Positions 10,474 through 22,413 of a stretch of 64,000 nt of DNA are shown in pieces. The stretch is from Zoroaster sp. YZ-2022 (Eukaryota > Echinodermata > Asteroidea > Forcipulatida > Zoroasteridae). How positions within the stretch are numbered: the first letter of the stretch is position 1; every line of letters begins with the position of its first letter. The notes beneath the pieces are model-generated. The model was not told the origin of the DNA, made no database searches, and was given only the letters and a program-made list of their open reading frames with translations. The stretch spans positions 84,853,165 to 84,917,164 of the forward strand of contig CM055816.1 of assembly GCA_029582265.1 (NCBI GenBank), in the 5' to 3' direction. Made by a program: the position numbers and the translations under genes.

Positions 10474-12320
10474 TCAATGTATATCATTTCCAACCAGGAC
10501 TTTGTTGTCAATCCTCAGACCATATCAATGTATATCATTACCAATTGCAACCAGGACTTTGTTGTCAATCCTCAGACCCTACCAATGTATATCATTACCA
10601 ACCAGGACTTTGATCTCAATCCTTAGACCCTATCAATGTATATCATTACCAACCAGGACTTTGTTGTCAATCCTCAGATCCTATCAATGTATATCATTCC
10701 CAACCAGGACTTTGTTGTCAATCCTCAGACCCTATCAATGTATATCATTCCCAACCAGGACTTTGTTGTCAATCCTCGGACCCTGTCAATGTATATCATT
10801 ACCAACCAGGACTTTGTTGTCAATCCTCAGACCCTATATCAATGTATATCATTACCAACCAGGACTTTTTTGTCAATCCTCAGACCCTATCAATGTATAT
10901 CTTTACCAACCAGGACTTTGTTGTCAATCCTCAGACCATATCAATGTATATCATTCCCAACCAGGACTTTGTTGTCAATCATCAGACCCTATCAATGTAT
11001 ATCATTCCCAACCAGGACTTTGTTGTCAATCATCAGACCCTATCAATGTATATCATTCCCAATCAGGACTTTGTTGTCAATCCTCAGACCATATCAATAT
11101 ATATCATTCCCAACCAGGACTTTGTTGTCAATCCTCAGACCCTATCAATGTATATCATTACCAACCAGGACTTTGTTGTCAATCATCAGACCCTATCAAT
11201 GTATATCATTCCCAACCAGGACTTTGTTGTCAATCCTCAGACCCTATCAATGTATATCATTACCAACCAGGACTTTGTTGTCAATCATCAGACCCTATCA
11301 ATGTATATCATTCCCAACCAGGACTTTGTTGTCAATCATCAGACCCTATCAATGTATATCATTCCCAACTAGGACTTTGTTGTCAATCCTCAGACCATAT
11401 CAATATATATCATTCCCAACCAGGACTTTGTTGTCAATCCTCAGACCCTATCAATGTATATCATTCCCAACCAGGACTTTGTTGTCAATCCGTAGACCCT
11501 ATCAATGTATATAATTACCAACCAGGACTTTTTATTGTCAATCCTCAGACCCTATCAATGTATATCATTCCCAACCAGGACTTTGTTGTCAATCCGTAGA
11601 CCCTATCAATGTATATCATTCCCAACCAGGACTTTGTTGTCAATCATCAGACCCTATCAATGTATATCATTCCCAACCAGGACTTTGTTGTCAATCCGTA
11701 GACCCTATCAATGTATATAATTACCAACCAGGACTTTTTATTGTCAATCCTCAGACCATATCAATGTATATCATTACCAACCAGGACTTTGTTGTCAATC
11801 CTCAGACCCTATCAATATATATCATTCCCAACCAGGACTTGGTTGTCAATCCTCAGACCCTATCAATGTATATCAGTCCCAACCAGGACTTTGTTGTCAA
11901 TCCTCAGACCCTATCAATATATATCATTCCCAACCAGGACTTTGTTGTCAATCCTGAGACCCTATCAATGTATATCATTCCCAACCAGGACTTTGTTGTC
12001 AATCCTCAGACCCTATCAATGTATATCATTACCAACCAGGACTTTGTTGTCAATCCTCAGACCCTATCAATGTATAACATTTCCAACCAGGACTTTGTTG
12101 TCAATCCTCAGACCCTATCAATGTATATCATTACCAACCAGGACTTTGTTGTCAATCCTCAGACCCTATCAATGTATATCATTACCAACCAGGACTTTGT
12201 TGTCAATCCTCGGACCCTATCAATGTATATCATTCCCAACCAGGACTTTGTTGTCAATCCTCAGACCCTATCAATGTATATCAGTCCCAACCGTTGTCAA
12301 TCCTCAGACCCTATCAATGT
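10474..12320. repeat. 51-bp satellite, block 1 (~36 copies)
   Basis: The unit is 'tcaatgtatatcattaccaa' followed by 'ccaggactttgttgtcaat' and 'cctcagacccta'; period 51 bp. Variation clusters at a few sites: tta/ttc/ttt before 'ccaacc', cctc/catc/ccgt before 'agaccc', and ata/cta at the end. Because 51 is divisible by three and the unit lacks plus-strand stops in any frame, long frames of 176-393 codons appear in all three frames. They switch frame at indels (for example 'attgcaacc' at 10546-10554 and 'tttttattg' at 11527-11535) and are not proteins. A 206-bp higher-order duplication lies at 11491/11697. Confidence 0.95.
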
Positions 12321-12765
12321 ACACTGTAAAAAATTTCACCGTTAAATTACGGAAAAAATTCCGGCAGCAAAATTTCCAGAACTTTTTTAAAGGTTCCGTA
12401 AATTTACGGATCCTGAAATAACAGAAATGTTTGAAAGATTTCTGTATTTTAACAAACTTCATAAAAACAATTCCGTAAAAAAATTCTGTAAAATAACGGA
12501 ATAAAAAAAAAGTTCTGGAAATTTTGCTGCCGGAATTTTCTTCAAATTTCCGTATTTTTACGAAACCACCCAAATATTTTTCCGTAACCTTTCTGTAAAA
12601 CAACGGAATAAAAAAAAAAATTCTGGAAATTTTGCTGCCGGAATTTTCTTCAAAAATTCTGTATTTTTACGAAACCACACAAATATTTTTCCGTAACCAT
12701 TCCGTAAAACAACGGAATAAAAAAACAAATTCTGGAAAATTTGTTCCCAGAATTTCTCGATCAAA
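12321..12765. repeat. CCGTAAA/TTACGG-rich tandem repeat, ~107-109 bp period
   Basis: The segment opens 'cactgtaaaaaatttcac' right at the end of the satellite. From 12486 a unit containing 'aattttgctgccggaatttt' and 'acgaaacca' repeats at 12593 and 12702 (periods 107 and 109). Many short inverted motifs (ccgtaaatttacgg at 12399) are typical of the ends of some DNA transposon families. The minus-strand frames here (72 and 99 codons) are F/K-rich repeat translations and not genes. Confidence 0.7.
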
Positions 12766-12892
12766 CAAACAAACAAACAGACAAAACGAGGAACAAAAAC
12801 AAAGAGGTTGACGCTAAAAATGCGGCTGGGTCGGAACTGCAGTTTTAAAACAATGTCGCTTCAAGCACTGATTTTCAAGTAATAAAAAGATA

Positions 12893-13345
12893 ACATTTTA
12901 ACATTTTATTCAATAAAATATAATCATAAATGTACAATTAATTTACATATTGAAATGCTATTGGTTGTTCTTGATAAGACTAATAAGCCCAGTCACAGCC
13001 AGAACTGTGTATTGAGAGAGTTGAGACATGGAGGCACCAGTTTTCTTTGGTCACGTGGTTGCTGAATGCCATTTTCAGTCCAAATGCAGCACAACCCAAT
13101 GTGCAGTCTAGTCTGGTACCCTGTGTGTGCACATGCGTTTTTTGACCGACAATGGCTTCTAATCGCAAGTTGTCGCAACTCTCAATACACAGCTCTGGTC
13201 ACAGTGGGATTATAATACATGAATGTTTGAAGTGCTGATGGTGCAAAACTGGACCCAGATTCACAGAGTTAACATTTTATTTAATAAAATGTAATCACAA
13301 ATGTACAATTAATTTACATATTGAAATGTACATTTATTGGTTGAT
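12893..13345. repeat. Direct repeat pair flanking a MITE-like insert
   Basis: The block at 12901-12975 recurs at 13269-13345, sharing 'tgtacaattaatttacatat' and 'tgaaatg'. Between them sits the inverted-repeat insert 12988-13206. The arrangement could be a duplicated AT-rich terminal repeat or a segmental duplication; no coding sequence is seen. Confidence 0.6.
12988..13206. mobile_element. Small MITE-like element (~220 bp)
   Basis: The left end (12988-13022, containing 'agaactgtgtattgagag') is inverted at the right end (13171-13204, containing 'ctctcaatacacagctct'). The termini read cccagtcaca and tcacagtggg, imperfect complements. TSD not resolved. No coding capacity. Confidence 0.55.
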
Positions 13346-13729
13346 TACAATTAGTGAGCCTAGTTTTCCTAAACTACAGAGCTGTAGACCAAGATTTTCT
13401 TGTTTAAATGAATTAAACATTTTGTGCATTGATGGCTACTATCATTTTGGGACACCCTGGACTGTTTCAATATTAAGTTGAACATTTTGCATTAACATGT
13501 CTCTTGAAAACTACATGATTTTGAATAGATGGACATGAAGCTATGTAAAGAAACAGTAACTTCAAAATTAAAATTGCCAATTATTTCAGGGTTGGTTTAT
13601 ATGTACATCCATTTAATACTGATCTTTGGAAATGCCATCCTGCTAACTGAAATACTGTGAAGAGAATTTATTATGAGTTGACGGATTATAGCATAATCTT
13701 ATGACAAATCTCTAATGTGGTCATTGTGG

Positions 13730-13783
13730 TTTTTATGTTGTATCTCAGTATGCATGCATGCATACTGAGATACAACATAAAAA
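13730..13783. repeat. Perfect 54-bp palindrome
   Basis: Each arm is 27 bp, tttttatgttgtatctcagt plus atgcatg, with no spacer. Short outer arms 'tctctaatg' (about 13709) and 'cattagaga' extend the symmetry after interruptions. The sequence could extrude as a cruciform, or be the fused ends of a small inverted-repeat element. Confidence 0.9.
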
Positions 13784-14547
13784 TCTCATTAGAGAACAAA
13801 CAAACCTGAAACATTTTGGGCATCGATGGGCACTAATTACTTTGAAAAAGCCTGCATTATCATAATAGAGAGGTTAAGCTACACGTTACTGCGTCACGCG
13901 TACGGCAACGCGTTCGTGTAGTCCTTTGAAGTTTTACGTTGCCGTTCCGGTGCAAGCTCAAATCATTAAGCTACACGTTGTGTGTTTATCCACGTTGTAT
14001 GTTTATCCACGTCGTGAAGAGGGGCACAGACATCAATTAATAATTCCCTTTGTAAGGGCAGATCAGGTGAAGCCAAGAAACAGCGTGTAAAAACATTCCC
14101 TCAAAAATCTTTTTAAAATGCAGATTTATAACACTGTATTCTTAACTGTTCCAGAAAACGTCTAGAGTGTCGTTTTCATGTTGCGAATGTATAGCTAGGC
14201 GTTATACACGTGTAGCCAACACTCAATTCGTCGGTTGCACCACAAACCGACGTATCGTGCTCCACAGCCAAAAGTCAGTGTTTGGAGAAAATAGCGGTTG
14301 AAGTTGAACTATTTTTCAAACTGCTGTTTCGGAGACTGCTTACTATTTTTTTTTAAATGTGTTTATTGCCAAAATAAAGTTGACTTCTTTATTCGTACAG
14401 AATTACCAAAATGTTTTCAATCATGCAACTGTTTTGATGAGTTATTAATTCCTAAACACATACGTCACTTCGTGAAAAAGGAAAAACGAGAAGTGCGCGT
14501 AGAGCGCTGTGTACAAACAATGCACATTGAGATACGTCGCTTCATGA
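13784..14547. other. No gene recognised between satellite blocks
   Basis: This is apparently single-copy DNA with a CpG-containing patch near 13889-14010 where 'aagctacacgtt' occurs twice. A short frame starting at 14298 runs into the satellite and has no recognisable domain. Confidence 0.45.
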
Positions 14548-16345
14548 AACCAGGAATTTGTTGTCAATCCTCGGACCCTATCAATGTATATCATTACCAA
14601 CCAGGACTTTGTTGTCAATCCTCAGACCCTATCAATGTATATCATTCCCAACCAGGACTTTGTTGTTAATCCTTAGACCCTATCAATGTATATCATTTCC
14701 AACCAGGACTTTGTTGTCAATCCTCAGACCATATCAATGTATATCATTACCAACCAGGACTTTGTTGTCAACCTCAGACCCTATCAATGTATATCGTTAC
14801 CAACCAGGACTTTGTTGTCAATCCTCAGACCATATCAATGTATATCGTTACCAACCAGGACTTTGTTGTCAATCCTCAGACCATATCAATGTATATCATT
14901 ACCAACCAGGACTTTGTTGTCAATCCTCAGACCATATCAATGTATATCATTACCAACCAGGACTTTGTTGTCAACCTCAGACCCTATCAATGTATATCAT
15001 TACCAACCAGGACTTTGTTGTCAATCCTCAGACCCTATCAATGTATATCATTACCAACCAGGACTTTGTTGTCAATCCTCAGACCCTATCAATATATATA
15101 ATTACCAACCAGGACTTTGTTGTCAATCCTCAGACCCTATATCAATGTATATCATTACCAACCAGGACTTTGTTGTCAATCCTCAGACCCTATCAATATA
15201 TATAATTCCCAACCAGGACTTTGTTGTCAATCCTGAGACCCTATCAATGTATATCATTCCCAACCAGGACTTTGTTGTCAATCCTCAGACCCTATCAATG
15301 TATATATCATTACCAACCAGGACTTTGTTGTCAATCCTCAGACCCTATCAATGTATATCATTTCCAACCAGGACTTTGTTGTCAATCCTCAGACCCTATC
15401 AATGTATATCATTCCCAACCAGGACTTTGTTGTCAATCCTCAGACCCTATCAATGTATATCATTCCCAACCAGGACTTTGTTGTCAATCCTCAGACCCTA
15501 TCAATGTATATCATTACCAACCAGGACTTTGTTGTCAATCCTCAGACCCTATCAATGTATATCATTCCCAACCAGGACTTTGTTGTCAATCCTCAGACCC
15601 TATCAATGTATATCAGTCCCAACCAGGACTTTGTTGTCAATCCTCAGACCCTATCAATGTATATCATTACCAACCAGGACTTTGTTGTCAATCCTCAGAC
15701 CCTATCAATGTATATCATTACCAACCACGACTTTGTTGTCAATCCTCAGACCCTATCAATGTATATCATTACCAACCACGACTTTGTTGTCAATCCTCAG
15801 ACCCTATCAATGTATATCATTACCAACCACGACTTTGTTGTCAATCCTCAGACCCTATCAATGTATATCATTACCAACCAGGACTTTGTTGTCAATCCTC
15901 AGACCCTATCAATGTATATCATTACCAACCAGGACTTTGTTGTCAATCCTCAGACCCTATCAATGTATACCATTCCCAACCAGGACTTTGTTGTCAATCC
16001 TCAGACCCTATCAATGTATATCATTACCAACCAGGACTTTGTTGTCAATCCTCAGACCCTATCAATGTATATCATTTCCAACCAGGACTTTGTTGTCAAT
16101 CCTCAGACCCTATCAATGTATATCATTTCCAACCAGGACTTTGTTGTCAATCCTCAGACCCTATCAATGTATATCATTTCCAACCAGGATTTTGTTGTCA
16201 ATCCTTAGACCCTATCAATGTATATCATTTCCAACCAGGACTTTGTTGTCAATCCTCGGACCCTATCAATGTATTGTCAATCCTCAGACCCTATCAATGT
16301 ATATCATTACCAACCAGGACTTTGTTGTCAATCCTCAGACCCTAT
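14548..16345. repeat. 51-bp satellite, block 2 (~35 copies)
   Basis: Same unit and orientation as block 1. It resumes inside a unit ('aaccaggaatttgttgtc'). Three consecutive units at about 15727, 15778 and 15829 share the private change 'ccacgactt', marking a local expansion. Short deletions ('gtcaacctcag' at 14768 and 14970) shift the reading frame. A 653-codon plus-strand frame spans this block and reads into the adjacent SINE, which shows it is not a real protein. Confidence 0.95.
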
Positions 16346-16530
16346 GGAGTGTCGTGGCCGAGCGGTCTAGCGCACCGAACTCAAGTTCTGGTGTTGCCAG
16401 CAGCAGGGTGTGGGTTCGAGCCGCGGTCGTGACACTTGTGTCCTTGAGCAAGGTACTTAACCATAATTGCTTCGTCCTTCGGATGGGACGTAAAGCCGTA
16501 GGTCCCGTGTGTTGTATAATGCACGTAAAG
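16346..16530 (+). mobile_element. tRNA-Leu-derived SINE head with a different body
   Basis: The head starts ggagtgtcgtggccgagcgg, with box B 'gggttcgagcc', and after 'cttgagcaaggtacttaacc' switches to 'cgtccttcggatgggacgt' and 'aaagccgtaggtcccgtg', a body unlike the other three SINEs in the window. It is followed directly by a second SINE head. Confidence 0.75.
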
Positions 16531-16888
16531 TGGATTGTCGTGCGGTCTAGCGCACTGAACTCAAGTTCTGGTGTTGCCAGCAGCAGAGTGTGGGTTCGAG
16601 CCCCGGCCGTGACACCTGTGTCCTTGAGCAAGACACTTAAACCATGATTGCTTCTCTCCACCCAGGGGTTAAAAATGGGTACCCGTGAAGGCAGAGATGG
16701 TTTGCTCTATATGCGCTAGAAATGGCAGCAATTGAGCTGTATACTCCCCAGGGAGCTGAGATGGTTTCAGGAATGATTTATGAGCCTTATGAGCCTTATG
16801 AGCAGGGATAATAATATAATGCGCCTTGAGCGCCACTTAGTTGGTGGATACGTGCGCTATATAAATCTATACATTATTATTATTATTA
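16531..16888 (+). mobile_element. tRNA-Leu-derived SINE, full length with (att)n tail
   Basis: Head 'gtcgtgcggtctagcgcact' and box B 'gggttcgagcc'; body with 'ttgagcaagacacttaaacc'; tail 'gcgccttgagcgccacttag' and 'ggtggatacgtgcgctat'; then (att)n to 16888. With the preceding head it interrupts one satellite unit: 'gaccctat' on the left joins 'tcaatgtat' on the right, so the insertion postdates satellite expansion. Confidence 0.85.
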
Positions 16889-18316
16889 TCAATGTATATC
16901 ATTCCCAACCAGGACTTTGTTGTCAATTCTCAGACCCTATCAATGTATATCATTCCCAACCAGGACTTTGTTGTCAATTCTCAGACCCTATCAATGTATA
17001 TCATTCCCAACCAGGACTTTGTTGTCAATCCTCAGACCCTATCAATGTATATCATTACCAACCAGGACTTTGTTGTCAATCCTCAGACCCTATCAATGTA
17101 TATCATTACCAACCACGACTTTGTTGTCAATCCTTAGACCCTATCAATGTATATCATTACCAACCAGGACTTTGTTGTCAATCCTCAGACCCTATCAATG
17201 TATATCATTCCCAACCAGGACTTTGTTGTCAATCCTCAGACCCTATCAATGTATATCATTTCCCAACCAGGAGTTTGTTGTCAATCCTCAGACCCTATCA
17301 ATGTATACCATTCCCAACCAGTACTTTGTTGTCAATCCTCAGACCCTATCAATGTATATCATTACCAACCAGGACTTTGTTGTCAATCCTCAGACCCTAT
17401 CAATGTATATCATTACCAACCAGGACTTTGTTGTCAATCCTCAGACACTATCAATGTATATCATTCCCAACCAGGACTTTGTTTTTAATCCTCAGACCCT
17501 ATCAATGTATATCATTACCAACCAGGACTTTGTTGTCAATCCTCGGACCCTATCAATGTATATCATTACCAACCAGGACTTTATTGTCAATCCTCAGACC
17601 CTATCAATGTATATCATTACCAACCAGGACTTTGTTGTCAATCCTCGGACCCTATCAATGTATATCATTCCCAACCAGGATTTTGTTGTCAATCCTCAGA
17701 CCCTATCAATGTATATCATTACCAACCAGGACTTTGTTGTCAATCCTTAGACCCTATCAATGTATATCATTACCAACCAGGACTTTGTTGTCAATCCTGA
17801 GACCCTATCAATGTATATCATTCCCAACCAGGACTTTGTTGTCAATCCTCAGACCCTATCAATGTATATCATTACCAACCAGGACTTTGTTGTCAATCCT
17901 CAGACCCTATCAATGTATATCATTACCAACCAGGACTTTGTTGTCAATCCTCAGACACTATCAATGTATATCATTCCCAACCAGGACTTTGTTTTTAATC
18001 CTCAGACCCTATCAATGTATATCATTACCAACCAGGACTTTGTTGTCAATCCTCAGACCCTATCAATGTATATCATTACCAACCAGGACTTTGTTGTCAA
18101 TCATCAGACCCTATCAATGTATATCATTACCAACCAGGACTTTGTTGTCAATCCTCAGACCCTATCAATGTATATCATAACCAACCAGGACTTTGTTGTC
18201 AATCCTCAGACCCTATCAATGTATATCATTACCAACCAGGACTTTGTTGTCAATCATCAGACCCTATCAATGTATATCATTACCAACCAGGATTTTGTTG
18301 TCAATACTTAGACCCT
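16889..18316. repeat. 51-bp satellite, block 3 (~28 copies)
   Basis: Same unit and orientation. A variant unit with 'cagacactatc' followed by 'gtttttaatcc' occurs at 17441-17490 and again at 17951-18000, exactly 510 bp (ten units) apart, showing a ten-unit duplication. The array decays at 'caatacttagaccctattga'. Confidence 0.95.
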
Positions 18317-18708
18317 ATTGACTTGCAAAAACAAAAACGAAAGTGCTATCGTTTTTTGGCTCTAATACGTAGAAAATGAAATGCGCATATCTACATGAAC
18401 ATGGCTTTGGAAACTGTAAATAAAAGCGATATATCAAATGCGCTTGATTTGGATTGACAGCTGCGCTGGCCAATAAACTGTGTGGTCACGTGCAACATGA
18501 GGATTAAAGCGCGGTTCCGGCCTTTTATTAATTTGAGCTTTTAATTTACTGGTACTAATCCTTCACGGATTTTTTTTTCTTTCAATGTCTCAAATGAAAA
18601 CTTGTAACTTCCTTAACCACCCAAAATAACAATTCAATAATTAAATCTATTTTTACCGTCAAATCGGCCCAAATACGGGCAATACAATGAAATAAGCTGA
18701 AACTTTCA
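18317..18708. other. No gene recognised
   Basis: A single-copy-looking bridge between the 51-bp and 21-bp satellite regions. Nothing coding is visible. Confidence 0.5.
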
Positions 18709-18840
18709 CAGACTGGTTTCTGTACATAGCAGACTGGTTTCTATACATAGCAGACTGGTTTCTATACATAGCAGACTGGTTTCTATACATAGCAGACTGG
18801 TTTCTATACATAGCAGACTGGTTTCTATACATAGCAGACA
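18709..18840. repeat. 21-bp satellite array 1 (~6 copies)
   Basis: Unit gactggtttctatacatagc plus a, period 21. It ends in 'cagaca' directly before the inverted-repeat element at 18841. The orientation is the same in all ten arrays. Confidence 0.95.
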
Positions 18841-19386
18841 GGGCCCATATTCATAAAAGCCTGCTAAACTAGCAGCCAACTAGGCCTTTGCAGGCTGCTA
18901 AATGCCTAGTTGCCTGCTCCATAGTTTCTTGCTATTTTCATATTCATAAAACCCTGCTAGGGACAGTGCCAGGTAGTTGTCAACTAGGATTTAGTTGGTT
19001 GTTAACTTAGCAGTTGGCATTGTTCCAAACCACAAAACACAATATGGGTAAGTTTCACTTTCAATATGAGTGGTATGTTTATGTGTCTAAGAATAGAGCT
19101 GTGCATGCACGAACTGTGTGTGTGCGCCTATCGAAAGCAATGTACAGGCAGTTCTATGTTCTCAGCATCGTGAACACAGAGTCAAACATACAAATGAAGG
19201 GTTTAGTTGTCAACTAGTGACTTAGAGGTACCCAAGATCACCTCTAAAGTTAGCAGACAACTTAGCAGTCCACTAAGCTTAGCGGCATTTTATGAATAAC
19301 ACTTAGTATCCTACTAGGCTTAATTGGCAGTTAGGGGCCAATTTAGTTGCCAACTAGGCTTAGCAGGCTTTTATGAATATGGGCCC
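18841..19386 (+). mobile_element. PIF/Harbinger-type non-autonomous element, copy S1
   Basis: 546 bp. The termini gggcccatattcataaaagc and gcttttatgaatatgggccc are perfect inverted repeats, a terminal pattern familiar from PIF/Harbinger elements. Internal landmarks are 'ccaaaccacaaaacacaat' and 'agttgtcaactagtgactta'. A 67-codon frame starting in 'ggcattgttccaaacc' recurs in most copies but drifts without codon bias, so it is not called as a gene. Confidence 0.85.
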
Positions 19387-20017
19387 TGGTTTCTGTACAT
19401 AGCAGACTGGTTTCTATACATAGCAGACTGGTTTCTATACATAGCAGACTGGTTTCTATACATAGCAGACTGGTTTCTGTACATAGCAGACTGGTTTCTA
19501 TACATAGCAGACTGGTTTCTATACATAGCAGACTGGTTTCTATACATAGCAGACTGGTTTCTATACATAGCAGACTGGTTTCTATACATAGCAGACTGGT
19601 TTCTGTACATAGCAGACTGGTTTCTATACATAGCAGACTGGTTTCTATACATAGCAGACTGGTTTCTATACATAGCAGACTGGTTTCTGTACATAGCAGA
19701 CTGGTTTCTATACATAGCAGACTGGTTTCTATACATAGCAGACTGGTTTCTATACATAGCAGACTGGTTTCTGTACATAGCAGACTGGTTTCTATACATA
19801 GCAGACTGGTTTCTATACATAGCAGACTGGTTTCTATACATAGCAGACTGGTTTCTATACATAGCAGACTGGTTTCTATACATAGCAGACTGGTTTCTGT
19901 ACATAGCAGACTGGTTTCTATACATAGCAGACTGGTTTCTATACATAGCAGACTGGTTTCTATACATAGCAGACTGGTTTCTGTACATAGCAGACTGGTT
20001 TCTATACATAGCAGACA
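19387..20017. repeat. 21-bp satellite array 2 (~30 copies)
   Basis: Units differ almost only at one base (ctatac or ctgtac). Read from right to left, the G-variants punctuate runs of 3 and 5 A-variants, a pattern shared with array 7. Confidence 0.95.
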
Positions 20018-20559
20018 GGGCCCATATTCATAAAAGCCTGCTAAACTAGCAGCCAACTAGGCCTTTGCAGGCTGCTAAATGCCTAGTTGCCTGCTCCATA
20101 GTTTCTTGCTATTTTCATATTCATAAACCCTGCTAGGGGACAGTGCCAGGTAGTTGTCAACTCAGATTTAGTTGGTTGTTAACTTAGCAGTTGGCATTGT
20201 TCCAAACCACAAAACACAATATGGGTAAGTTTCACTTTCAATATGAGTGGCATGTTTATGTTTCTAACAATAGAGCTGTGCATGCACGAACTGTGTGTGT
20301 GCGCCTATCGAATGCAATGTACAAGCAGTTCTATGTTCTCAGCATCGTGAACACAGAGTCAAACATACAAAAGGGTTTAGTTGTCAACTAGTGACTTAGA
20401 GGTACCCAATATCACCTCTAAAGTTAGCAGACAACTTAGCAGTCCACTGCTTCAGCGGCATTTTATGAATAACACTTAGTATCTAACTAGGCTTAATTGG
20501 CAGTTAGGGGCCAATTTAGTTGCCAACTAGGCTTAGCAGGCTTTTATGAATATGGGCCC
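20018..20559 (+). mobile_element. Harbinger-type element, copy S2
   Basis: 542 bp, same orientation and landmarks as S1, with small deletions (for example 'acatacaaaagggttt' near 20363). Confidence 0.85.
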
Positions 20560-20665
20560 TGGTTTCTATACATAGCAGACTGGTTTCTATACATAGCAGA
20601 CTGGTTTCTATACATAGCAGACTGGTTTCTATACATAGCAGACTGGTTTCTATACATAGCAGACT
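20560..20665. repeat. 21-bp satellite array 3 (5 copies)
   Basis: All units carry ctatac. It lies between S2 (plus orientation) and S3 (minus orientation). Confidence 0.95.
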
Positions 20666-21206
20666 GGGCCCATATTCATAAAAGCCTGCTAAGCCTAGTT
20701 GGCAACTAAATTGGCCCCTAACTGCCAATTAAGCCTAGTTGGATACTAAGTGTTATTCATAGAATGCCGCTAAGCTTAGTGGACTGCTAAGTTGTCTGCT
20801 AACTTTAGAGGTGATCTTGGGTACCTCTAAGTCACTAGTTGACAACTAAACCCTTCATTTGTATGTTTGACTCTGTGTTCACGATGCTGAGAACATAGAA
20901 CTGCCTGTACATTGCATTCGATAGGCGCACACACACATTTCGTGCATGCACAGCTCTATTGTTAGACACATAAACATGCCACCATATTGAAAGTGAAACT
21001 ACCCATATTGTGTTTTGTGGTTTGGAACAATGCCAAATGCTGTTAACAACCAACTAAATCCTAGTTGACAACTACCTGGCACTGTCCCTAGCAGGGTTTT
21101 ATGAATATGAAAATAGCAAGAAACTATGGAGCAGGCAACTAGGCATTTAGCAGCCTGCGAAGGCCTAGTTGGCTGCTAGTTTAGCAGGCTTTATGAATAT
21201 GGGCCC
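20666..21206 (-). mobile_element. Harbinger-type element, copy S3 (reversed)
   Basis: 541 bp, inverted relative to S1/S2: it starts with 'gcctgctaagcctagttgg' and ends with 'tgctagtttagcaggcttta'. The adjoining satellite keeps its orientation. Confidence 0.85.
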
Positions 21207-21792
21207 TGGTTTCTATACATAGCAGACTGGTTTCTATACATAGCAGACTGGTTTCTGTACATAGCAGACTGGTTTCTATACATAGCAGACTGGTTTCTAT
21301 ACATAGCAGACTGGTTTCTATACATAGCAGACTGGTTTCTGCACATAGCAGACTGGTTTCATACATAGCAGACTGGTTTCTATACATAGCAGACTGGTTT
21401 CTATACATAGCAGACTGGTTTCTATACATAGCAGACTGGTTTCTATACATAGCAGACTGGTTTCTGTACATAGCAGACTGGTTTCTATACATAGCAGACT
21501 GGTTTCTATACATAGCAGACTGGTTTATATACATAGCAGACTGGTTTCTTTACATAGCAGACTGGTTTCATACATAGCAGACTGGTTTCTATACATAGCA
21601 GACTGGTTTCTATACATAGCAGACTGGTTTCTATACAGACTGGTTTCTATACATAGCAGACTGGTTTCTGTACATAGCAGACTGGTTTCTATACATAGCA
21701 GACTGGTTTCTGTACATAGCAGACTGGTTTCTATACATAGCAGACTGGTTTCTATACATAGCAGACTGGTTTCTATACATAGCAGACTGGTT
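21207..21792. repeat. 21-bp satellite array 4 (~28 copies, some truncated)
   Basis: It includes damaged units such as 'ggtttcatacat' (21357, 21565), 'tttctttacat' (21545) and a short 'ctatacagactgg' unit (21632). This is the most degraded array of the cluster. Confidence 0.92.
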
Positions 21793-22100
21793 GTTGTCTG
21801 CTAACTTTAGAGGTGATATTTAAGTCACTAGTTGACAACTAAACCCTTCATTTGTATGTTTGACTCTGTGTTCACGATGCTGAGAACATAGAACTGCCTG
21901 TACATTGCATTCGAGACACACAGTTCGTGCATGCACAGCTCTATTGTTAGACACATAAACATGCCACCATATTGAAAGTGAAACTTATACCCATATTGTG
22001 TTTTGTGATTTGGAACAATGGTTAACAACCAACTAAATCCTAGTTGACAACTACCTGGCACTGTCCCTAGCAGGGTTTTATCAGGCTTTTATGAATATGG
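21793..22100 (-). mobile_element. Harbinger-type element, copy S4 (truncated)
   Basis: About 308 bp remain. The left terminus and following 240 bp are missing (it starts 'ttgtctgctaactttagagg'), and the right part has an internal deletion before 'tcaggcttttatgaatatgg'. The last three bases of the terminal repeat are lost at the junction with array 5. Confidence 0.8.
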
Positions 22101-22413
22101 CAGACTGGTTTCTATATACATAGCAGACTGGTTTCTAGCAGACTGGTTTCTGTACAACAGACTGGTTTCTGTACATAGCAGACTGGTTTCTATATAGCAG
22201 ACTGGTTTCTATACATAGCAGACTGGTTTCTATACATAGCAGACTGGTTTCTATACATAGCAGACTGGTTTCTGTACATAGCAGACTGGTTTCTATACAT
22301 AGCAGACTGGTTTCTGTACATAGCAGACTGGTTTCTATACATAGCAGACTGGTTTCTATACATAGCAGACTGGTTTCTATACATAGCAGACTGGTTTCTG
22401 TACATAGCAGACT
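22101..22413. repeat. 21-bp satellite array 5 (~15 copies)
   Basis: The first units are scrambled ('tctatatacatagc', 'tttctagcagactgg', 'tgtacaacagactgg'); later units are regular. Confidence 0.92.

Noticed and set aside
1582..16625. tRNA-Leu genes at the SINE heads
   Set aside because: Heads have box A and B but imperfect stems, and each continues into a SINE body and (att)n tail.
10418..18311. Long plus-strand frames (up to 653 codons) with 17-residue periodicity as repetitive proteins
   Set aside because: All three frames are open because of the unit length and composition, frames change at indels, and one frame reads into a SINE; no splice or start context supports a protein.
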